Source of the DNA: Pseudomonadota bacterium
GTDB taxonomy: Bacteria > Pseudomonadota > Alphaproteobacteria > Rhizobiales > Beijerinckiaceae
Length of the DNA stretch: 17,546 nt
Reading direction: 5' to 3'
Assembly (NCBI GenBank): GCA_023386155.1
Contig: JAEWKH010000036.1
Coordinates: 1 to 17,546 of the forward strand
This document shows positions 12,568 to 17,546 of the stretch, in pieces; the first letter of the stretch is position 1, and each line of letters begins with the position of its first letter. Below the pieces are notes generated by a model that searched no databases, was not told where the DNA came from, and saw nothing but the letters and a program-made list of their open reading frames with translations. The position numbers and the translations under genes were made by a program.

Positions 12568-13466
12568 GCGCCACGATCATCGACGGAAAAGCCTATGCCG
12601 AGGGATTGCGGGCCCGCATCGCCGGGGCCGTGACGGCCCTGGGCCAACAGGGCGTCACGCCGGGCCTTGCCGTGGTCATCGTCGGCGAGGACCCGGCGAG
12701 CCAGATCTACGTGAAGAACAAGGCGCGCCAGACCGTCGAGGTCGGCATGCGCTCCTTCGAGCACAAGCTCCCGGCCTCCACCGGCGAGGCGGAGCTTCTC
12801 GACCTCGTCGCCCGGCTCAATGCCGATCCGGCGGTGGACGGCATCCTGGTGCAGCTGCCGCTGCCGAAGCAGATCGATGCCCAGAAGGTGATCGAGGCCA
12901 TCGATCCGGCCAAGGACGTGGACGGCTTCCATCCCATCAATGCCGGGCGGCTGATGACCGGCGTGCCGGGCCTCGTGTCCTGCACGCCGCTCGGCTGCCT
13001 GCTGCTCGCGCAGTCGGTGCGGCGCGACCTGTCCGGCCTCAACGCCGTCGTGGTGGGCCGGTCCAACATCGTCGGCAAGCCCATGGCGCAACTGCTCATC
13101 GCCCAGAGCTGCACGGTGACCGTGGCCCATTCGAAGACGCGCGACCTCGCCGCTGTCTGCCGCGGCGCGGATCTCCTCGTCGCCGCCGTGGGGCGGCCCG
13201 AGATGGTGCGGGGCGACTGGGTGAAGCCCGGCGCCATCGTGATCGACGTGGGCATCAACCGGGTGCCGAACTTAGGTGCCGGCGAGGGCAAGACCAGGGT
13301 GGTCGGCGACGTGGCCTACGCGGAAGCGGCCGAAGTCGCTTCCGCGATCACGCCGGTGCCCGGCGGCGTCGGCCCGATGACCATCGCGTGCCTCTTACGC
13401 AACACGCTCGAGGCCGCCTGCCTGCGGCGCGGGCTCACGATGCCGGCGGTGGATTTCGCCGCCTGA
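12564..13466 (+). CDS. folD: Bifunctional methylenetetrahydrofolate dehydrogenase / cyclohydrolase
   Basis: The 300-residue FolD converts 5,10-methylene-THF to 5,10-methenyl-THF with NADP+ and then to 10-formyl-THF, feeding one-carbon units to purine and fMet synthesis. Visible motifs are SQIYVKNK with Tyr49 and catalytic Lys53, DGILVQLPLP at 92-101, DVDGFHPINAGRL around 118-130, the NADP loop VVVGRSNIVGKP at 162-173, and PVPGGVGPMT near the C-terminus. Length is typical. It is the last gene of the yggT-yggU-folD unit. Its TGA (13464-13466) is followed at once by the stop codon of the convergent lectin-like gene, with no space for a separate terminator. Confidence 0.97.
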   Translation: MSATIIDGKAYAEGLRARIAGAVTALGQQGVTPGLAVVIVGEDPASQIYVKNKARQTVEVGMRSFEHKLPASTGEAELLDLVARLNADPAVDGILVQLPLPKQIDAQKVIEAIDPAKDVDGFHPINAGRLMTGVPGLVSCTPLGCLLLAQSVRRDLSGLNAVVVGRSNIVGKPMAQLLIAQSCTVTVAHSKTRDLAAVCRGADLLVAAVGRPEMVRGDWVKPGAIVIDVGINRVPNLGAGEGKTRVVGDVAYAEAAEVASAITPVPGGVGPMTIACLLRNTLEAACLRRGLTMPAVDFAA

Positions 13467-14141
13467 TCAGTTCGCCGCGAAGCAGTAGAACAGGCCCGCG
13501 CCGCCTGTGCCGCGCAGGGCCTCCTGGCTGCAACCGCCGCGACTTGTGTGGGATGAATTCCAGGATTTGGCCGGCGGCGACTCGTCAAGGCCCATGCGGT
13601 CGTGGTGTCCCAGCATGGCGACCCCCTCGGTGCCGCTCTTCGTCCAGTTGCCGCAGGTCATGTCCTCATTGCCGGCAAAGGCCGTGCCGTCGGGTTGCGA
13701 GCCGGTGAGCATGTCGTGCTCGTTCGGCTGGTCGCCGCGGCCCTTCACCGTCTCGCCCTTCTCGGTCAGGGCCGTCTGCTTGGTGAGATTGTTGTTGGCG
13801 CCGTGCAGGTCCGCCACGTCCTTGGCGATCACGACCCCCTTGGCGTTCTGCCAAGGCCCGCGTCCGATGCGGTCCCTGGCATTGACGGCCATGCCGCCGC
13901 CCGCGCTTTGCGTCGACAGATAGGCCCGCCACATCTTTCCGCGAATGCCGGCGGCTTCGGCCAGGGTCTGGCAATGCCGGTCCGCGCCTTCGAGGCCGCC
14001 GAGATCCGCACCCTTGCCGGACCCGACGCTGGTGACGAAGAACGTGGTGTCCTGGGCGCTCTGGGCCTGGGCGGCACTTATCGGAGCGAGGGTCAGCAAC
14101 CCGATTGCGGCGATCAGCCAACCGCCATTCACGTCGCGCAT
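13467..14141 (-). CDS. Secreted lectin-like protein
   Basis: The 224-residue protein starts MRDVNGGWLIAAIGLLTLAP and has a Sec signal peptide likely cut after AQA (about residue 26). The mature part begins TTFFVTSVGSGKGADLGGL and has ADRHCQTLAEAAG, RAYLSTQ, DMTCGNW, HTSRGGCSQ and GLFYCFA. Four cysteines and these WRAYLS/CGNW blocks resemble C-type-lectin-like or endostatin-like extracellular domains that are often annotated as lectin in alphaproteobacteria; ligand and role are unknown. ATG 14141 is chosen because AAGGAGGA (14147-14154) precedes it and it gives the signal peptide; the frame runs open to 14219 without another reason to start there. Its stop (13467-13469) abuts that of folD. Confidence 0.75.
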   Translation of the reverse strand: MRDVNGGWLIAAIGLLTLAPISAAQAQSAQDTTFFVTSVGSGKGADLGGLEGADRHCQTLAEAAGIRGKMWRAYLSTQSAGGGMAVNARDRIGRGPWQNAKGVVIAKDVADLHGANNNLTKQTALTEKGETVKGRGDQPNEHDMLTGSQPDGTAFAGNEDMTCGNWTKSGTEGVAMLGHHDRMGLDESPPAKSWNSSHTSRGGCSQEALRGTGGAGLFYCFAAN

Positions 14142-14313
14142 CGTTTCCTCCTTGATAGAATTAAGACCGTCCTCGTTCGAGATGGACGACTCTACAGACG
14201 ATCCAGCCCGGAGAATCATTCCCGCCTCACGGCGTTTTGAGGGCCGGAGGCCGAGGGAATGTTCGCGACTGCGTGAGCGGTCAGGCTAGTGGCGGATGCG
14301 CTGATAGTATTGC

Positions 14314-15171
14314 TTAGTTAGCGTTTGCAGTCATCGCTTGCATAGTTTTCACCTCTTCGGCGAGCGATGAGATGGTCTCGTTGAAGTTATTAATATAGTG
14401 AAGCCTCGGGATAGAAAATTCCGACACTTCGCTCGGCTGTTTAGCTTTGGCTTCCGCTAGGCGTTTAGCTGTGGTCGCCGTCTGGTGCTGAAGATTCTCA
14501 CGAAAGGTTTGTCCGCATGCAGTGGGAGTGGTCCGCCAGCGATATTTAGAATTCTTATCTGCCTTGACGATCTGGTCTTTCAGCTTCTTCCAGTCGCCGC
14601 AGAGCCTGTCGAGATTACGGAATTGGGTCTCTAGTGAGCCAGCAAATTGTGTCGCTTCCTCCTCAGCACTGGCGAGAGTGTACTGAATCTTTGCGGTTTT
14701 ATCTGACAGTTCTTTCTTTCTTGCAGCCTCGGCTTTTGCCTTCAATTCAGTGTCGATCCGTTGCTTCAATGTTGTGAGGCGTTCTGCAAAGGCTTTGTTT
14801 CCAATGTCATTCAAAGTCAGTTTCACGTCACTGACTTTCGTGTGCTTAATCTTTGTATCCAAATCCATCCGACATTCTGTTTTGATACGTCCCAGCATGT
14901 CTGTGGGGGCATCCTTGTAAATTTCTTCATCTAGGCCGGATATCAGACGAATGCATTCGACAGTCTTTTTTGAGATCTGAAGGTCAGACCCCTCGGCGAA
15001 CATAGGTTTTTCGCCAAAAATGAGCACGAGTTGCTCATCCGATAGTGTTTCACTCTTGGCCTGACACCCGCTCAAAAACGGGAGGCAAGTTGCTATTACT
15101 CGCGACATGCACACAAACCGCGAGCGCAAGTGCTTCTCATTAGGATTCTGACTCATCTTGTCCGCCATCAT
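14314..15171 (-). CDS. Putative lipoprotein with coiled-coil regions
   Basis: The frame gives up to 285 residues. Near the N-terminus RFVCMSRVIATCLPFLSGC reads as a short hydrophobic stretch ending in the lipobox LSGC, so the protein is probably lipidated at that Cys and held at a membrane facing the periplasm. The rest is helical and charged, with a likely coiled coil around TLKQRIDTELKAKAEAARKK and a further EEEATQFAGSLETQF helix. Several Cys (ECIRL, ECRMD, RLCGDW, TACGQ) may form disulfides. No family is recognised. The start is ambiguous among ATGs at 15171, 15168, 15156 and 15108; none has a good SD. It is AT-richer than its neighbours, which suggests acquisition by transfer. Confidence 0.6.
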   Translation of the reverse strand: MMADKMSQNPNEKHLRSRFVCMSRVIATCLPFLSGCQAKSETLSDEQLVLIFGEKPMFAEGSDLQISKKTVECIRLISGLDEEIYKDAPTDMLGRIKTECRMDLDTKIKHTKVSDVKLTLNDIGNKAFAERLTTLKQRIDTELKAKAEAARKKELSDKTAKIQYTLASAEEEATQFAGSLETQFRNLDRLCGDWKKLKDQIVKADKNSKYRWRTTPTACGQTFRENLQHQTATTAKRLAEAKAKQPSEVSEFSIPRLHYINNFNETISSLAEEVKTMQAMTANAN

Positions 15172-15291
15172 AAAGTGATGATTTGGATCGGATGTTTATA
15201 GGTTTGTGATTTAGGGCAAGCAACATGCCGTAAATGTATTCAAGTAATACTATAATTAATATTAAATAATTTCTATTTCAAACTATCAATA

Positions 15292-15312
15292 AATGAAAAT
15301 TAAATTTTCATT
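15292..15312. terminator. Perfect AT-rich palindrome downstream of the LysR gene
   Basis: AATGAAAATT (15292-15301), a central A, then AATTTTCATT (15303-15312). It lies 23 bp past the LysR stop codon and upstream of the lipoprotein gene, within a strongly AT-rich stretch (about 15180-15340) where no gene is seen. It may be a weak terminator for the LysR gene, or an operator or promoter-region element for the lipoprotein gene. Confidence 0.35.
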
Positions 15313-15335
15313 ACTATATTATTGTTAAGTATCAT

Positions 15336-16232
15336 TTATCGATCTTCTTTATGCTGACGCAAGTGCTCCACCAGTTGCCGGGCCGAAGGCGGCAGGTCCT
15401 TCAGGGAGCGGATGCAGAGCGTGAGGTCGCGAGCGGCCCAGGGGTCTTCCAGCTCGACCGGGATGATGGAGGTGGTGCGGGCGGCGCGGCGGGCGGTGGT
15501 CTCGGGCACGATGCCGAGGCCCACGCCGGCCTCCACCATGCGGCAGACGGCATCGAAGCTGCGCAGCTGCACCCGCAGGCGGAGGGGCTTGCCGATGCGG
15601 GTCGCCTTGCCGGCGAGGAACCGCTGGAGGGCGCTCGCCCGGTCGAGGCCGACGAAATCGTGGTCCAGCACCTCGCCGAAGGCGACGCGGGCGCGGGCGG
15701 CGAGGGGGTGGCCCTCCGGAACCACGAGGACGAAGCGGTCGCTGCGGAACGGGTAGGTCTCCAGCTGGCCCGTATCGACGGTGCCGGCCACGATGCCGAG
15801 ATCCCCGACGCCCTCCGCGATCAGACCGACGATCTCGTCGCTCAGGCGCTCCTCCAGGTCGATGGAGACCTGCGGGTGCCCGGCCAGGAAGGTCCCGAGG
15901 GCCTCCGGCAGGAACTCCGTGAGGGCATTGGTGTTGGAGAGGATCCGGATCTGGCCGGTCAGCCCGCCCGTATAGGAGCCGAGATCCTCCCGCAGGCGCT
16001 CGGCCCCAGCCAGCAGGGTGCGGGCATGCTGGAGCAGGGTCCGGCCGGCGGGGGTCGGGGTCACGCCCGCCCGCGTCCGGACGAGGAGTGGAGCGCCGAG
16101 GGACTTTTCCATGTTGCGGATGCGGGTGCTCGCGGCCGCCAGCGCCAGATGGGCCCGTTCGGCCCCGTGGGTGATGCTGCCCGCCTCGACCACGTGCCGG
16201 AAGAGGCTCAGATCCGTCAGATCGAATTGCAT
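15336..16232 (-). CDS. LysR-family transcriptional regulator
   Basis: The 298-residue protein has the LysR layout: a winged HTH at about 1-62 (LSLFRHVVEAGSITHGAERAH, then TRIRNMEKSLGAPLLVRT), a linker helix, and a two-lobe periplasmic-binding-protein-like effector domain from about 90 (GQIRILSNTNALTEFLPEAL), with GVGLGIVPETTARR near the end. It is divergent from sdhCDA, which suggests local control, but LysR proteins may also act elsewhere. Two dyads of CTTCG-N7-CGAAG lie between it and sdhC, one touching its own start, as expected for autoregulation. Effector unknown; a C4-dicarboxylate is a guess from the neighbours. Confidence 0.9.
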   Translation of the reverse strand: MQFDLTDLSLFRHVVEAGSITHGAERAHLALAAASTRIRNMEKSLGAPLLVRTRAGVTPTPAGRTLLQHARTLLAGAERLREDLGSYTGGLTGQIRILSNTNALTEFLPEALGTFLAGHPQVSIDLEERLSDEIVGLIAEGVGDLGIVAGTVDTGQLETYPFRSDRFVLVVPEGHPLAARARVAFGEVLDHDFVGLDRASALQRFLAGKATRIGKPLRLRVQLRSFDAVCRMVEAGVGLGIVPETTARRAARTTSIIPVELEDPWAARDLTLCIRSLKDLPPSARQLVEHLRQHKEDR

Positions 16233-16238
16233 AGGTTA

Positions 16239-16257
16239 CCTTCGTCAATCGCGAAGG
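16239..16257. promoter_or_regulatory. Candidate LysR operator 1
   Basis: CCTTCG (16239-16244), 7 nt, CGAAGG (16252-16257): a perfect 6-bp dyad 7 bp upstream of the LysR start codon. Its core CTTCG-N7-CGAAG is repeated in site 2. The spacing is that of a classic T-N11-A LysR box. Confidence 0.5.
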
Positions 16258-16303
16258 GAGATAAGAATAATTAAAAATTGTGCGGTAAGCGAGCCTGTAG
16301 CAA

Positions 16304-16322
16304 ACTTCGCGGCTGACGAAGT
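16304..16322. promoter_or_regulatory. Candidate LysR operator 2
   Basis: ACTTCG (16304-16309), 7 nt, CGAAGT (16317-16322). The core is identical to site 1, with centres 65 bp apart, about six helical turns. It lies about 110 bp upstream of sdhC, in a position to act on the sdh promoter. Confidence 0.5.
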
Positions 16323-16432
16323 GTGCCTCCTGCCGCGCATCCGGCGGAAGGCGCATTGCGGTGTTGCCGCGCTTCCATTACGAACCATTCCAAATTACGG
16401 GCGGCCGGCGTCGCCGATCAGGAGTGAACACC

Positions 16433-16828
16433 ATGGCTGAGGCGAAAGTGGCCCCGCGGCCCCTGTCCCCGCATCTTCAGATCTACCGGTGGAGCTGGAC
16501 GATGGCGATGTCCGTCGCCCACCGTCTCACGGGCATCGCCCTCTATGGCGGCATCGCGCTCTTCGCCATCTGGCTCGTGGCCCTGGCCTCCGGGCCGTCG
16601 GCCTTCGAGGCCGTGCAATGGTTCTTCGGCTCGCCCCTCGGCTACCTGATCCTGTTCGCCTACACCTGGATCCTCATGCACCACATGCTGGGCGGCGTGC
16701 GCCACCTGGTGTGGGATTTCGGCTATGGCATGGAGCCGGAGCAGCGCATCAACATGGCCCGCTTCACCCTCGTCGGCTCGGTCGCGCTCACGCTCGCGAT
16801 CTGGGTCGTCGCCTTCATCGCCTTCTAA
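16433..16828 (+). CDS. sdhC: Succinate dehydrogenase cytochrome b556 subunit
   Basis: The 131-residue protein is one of two membrane anchors of complex II, which binds heme b and ubiquinone. RPLSPHLQIYRW (9-20) is the SdhC start signature, and SVAHRLTGIAL (27-37) carries the Ser and Arg of the quinone site. His84 in HHMLGGVRHLVWD is the expected heme ligand. There are three membrane helices (about 32-52, 68-90, 110-130). ATG 16433 is supported by AGGAG (16420-16424). The frame is open further upstream without similarity. It is first of sdhC-sdhD-sdhA; 13 nt separate it from sdhD. Confidence 0.95.
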   Translation: MAEAKVAPRPLSPHLQIYRWSWTMAMSVAHRLTGIALYGGIALFAIWLVALASGPSAFEAVQWFFGSPLGYLILFAYTWILMHHMLGGVRHLVWDFGYGMEPEQRINMARFTLVGSVALTLAIWVVAFIAF

Positions 16829-16841
16829 AGGAGCAGGATCC

Positions 16842-17261
16842 ATGGCCGACAACAGGGCTGATACCCGCGTTTCCATGCGCACCCCGCTCTCCCGCGTGAA
16901 GGGCCTCGGCGCCTCCGGGCACGGGGTCGAGCATTGGTGGATCCACCGCCTCACGGCGGTGTCCAATGTCCCGCTCATCATTTCCTTCGTGATCATCGTG
17001 GCGGCGCTCGCGGCCTCCCCGTCCTATCAGGACGCGATCGCCATCATCTCGCATCCGCTGGTCGCCATCATCCTCATCCTGGCGGTGCTCTCGGTCACGA
17101 ACCACATGCGCCTCGGCATGCAGATCGTCATCGAGGACTACGTCCACCACAAGGGCCAGAAGATCGCCGCCGTCATGGCGAACAACTTCTATGCCGTGAT
17201 CGTCGGGGTGGCCTGCCTCTATGCCATCCTCAAGGTCAGCCTCGGCCGCATCCTGGTTTAA
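16842..17261 (+). CDS. sdhD: Succinate dehydrogenase hydrophobic membrane anchor subunit
   Basis: The 139-residue protein is the second membrane anchor of complex II. It has GLGASGHGVEHWWIHRLTAV (21-40) as the typical entry, then three hydrophobic helices (about 43-60, 70-90, 114-132). His88 in VTNHMRLGMQIVIEDYVH is the probable second heme ligand and is followed by the family's conserved Asp-Tyr. SD AAGGAG (16826-16831) overlaps the end of sdhC. An 11-nt gap leads to sdhA, so all three genes share a transcript. Confidence 0.95.
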   Translation: MADNRADTRVSMRTPLSRVKGLGASGHGVEHWWIHRLTAVSNVPLIISFVIIVAALAASPSYQDAIAIISHPLVAIILILAVLSVTNHMRLGMQIVIEDYVHHKGQKIAAVMANNFYAVIVGVACLYAILKVSLGRILV

Positions 17262-17272
17262 GGACAAAACTC

Positions 17273-17546
17273 ATGGCTCAAGCAACGAACGGCGCAGCCA
17301 TCAACGGCAAGGCCTACACCATCATCGACCACACCTTCGACGTGGTGATCGTCGGCGCGGGCGGCGCGGGCCTTCGCGCCACCGTGGGCTGCTCGCAGGC
17401 CGGCCTTCGCACCGCCTGCATCACCAAGGTGTTCCCGACCCGCTCGCACACGGTGGCGGCGCAGGGCGGCATCTCCGCCTCGCTCGGCAACATGGGGCCG
17501 GACGACTGGCGCTGGCACATGTACGACACCGTCAAGGGCTCGGACT
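17273..17546 (+). CDS. sdhA: Succinate dehydrogenase flavoprotein subunit, N-terminal part (cut by window edge)
   Basis: The first 91 residues are present, starting MAQATNGAAINGKAYTIIDH. The FAD-binding dinucleotide motif GAGGAG lies at 28-33. His59 in RSHTVAAQGG is the residue that binds FAD covalently in this family. The full protein (about 600 residues) oxidises succinate to fumarate in the TCA cycle and passes electrons to SdhB. ATG 17273 follows AAGGAC (17260-17265). sdhB is expected beyond the window. Confidence 0.97.
   Translation, partial: MAQATNGAAINGKAYTIIDHTFDVVIVGAGGAGLRATVGCSQAGLRTACITKVFPTRSHTVAAQGGISASLGNMGPDDWRWHMYDTVKGSD

Noticed and set aside
12234..13130. 298-codon minus-strand frame opposite DUF167 and folD
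   Set aside because: It is a His/Arg/Asp-rich antisense shadow; the plus strand has two clear families there.
13602..14240. 212-codon plus-strand frame opposite the lectin-like gene
   Set aside because: It is antisense to a gene with signal peptide, strong SD and conserved cysteines, and has no domain of its own.
15351..16274. 307-codon plus-strand frame opposite LysR
   Set aside because: It is a compositionally biased antisense shadow of a clear LysR gene.

Overview
The window reads as a chromosomal segment of a high-GC alphaproteobacterium of the Hyphomicrobiales (Rhizobiales), most like the Methylobacteriaceae/Microvirga group. This is inferred from gene order (yggT-yggU-folD, sdhCDA), the protein families, and the mosaic palindromic intergenic repeats. 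No database search was possible, so the genus is an inference.

Layout. Positions 1-5930 are host chromosome: the 5' end of an IS630-type transposase gene, an amidase-signature hydrolase, a YbaN-like membrane protein, a 38-residue hydrophobic protein, a one-TM hypothetical protein, a PRC-barrel protein, three small hypothetical or secreted proteins, and an unusual class II tRNA gene. Two palindromic repeat families (A and B) are scattered here and supply the stop codons of two genes.

Positions 5930-11763 are an integrated element of about 5.75 kb. It is bounded by 80-bp direct repeats (one mismatch) that each contain a complete tRNA-Ala(CGC) gene. It carries a tyrosine recombinase beside the right end, TGTGACAA-type repeats at both ends, and AT-richer cargo: a DUF2971 protein, an RNase HI, a two-HTH protein, an array of TTTGCTTAATGG motifs about 80 bp apart, and a TIR-DUF3298 fusion protein. 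It looks like a small integrative island with probable anti-phage or stress cargo. The right tRNA-Ala copy keeps a good promoter on the host side.

Positions 11763-17546 return to host chromosome: yggT, a DUF167 gene and folD in one unit; a convergent secreted lectin-like gene whose stop codon abuts that of folD; an AT-rich patch with a lipoprotein gene; and a LysR regulator divergent from sdhC-sdhD-sdhA (last gene cut by the window edge). Two matching CTTCG-N7-CGAAG dyads lie between LysR and sdhC.

The most notable items are the class II tRNA that combines a tRNA-Leu-type body with tRNA-Asn identity elements (GUU, U1:A72, G73) but has G37, the TIR-DUF3298 protein, and the ~80-bp iterated array between that gene and the HTH gene.
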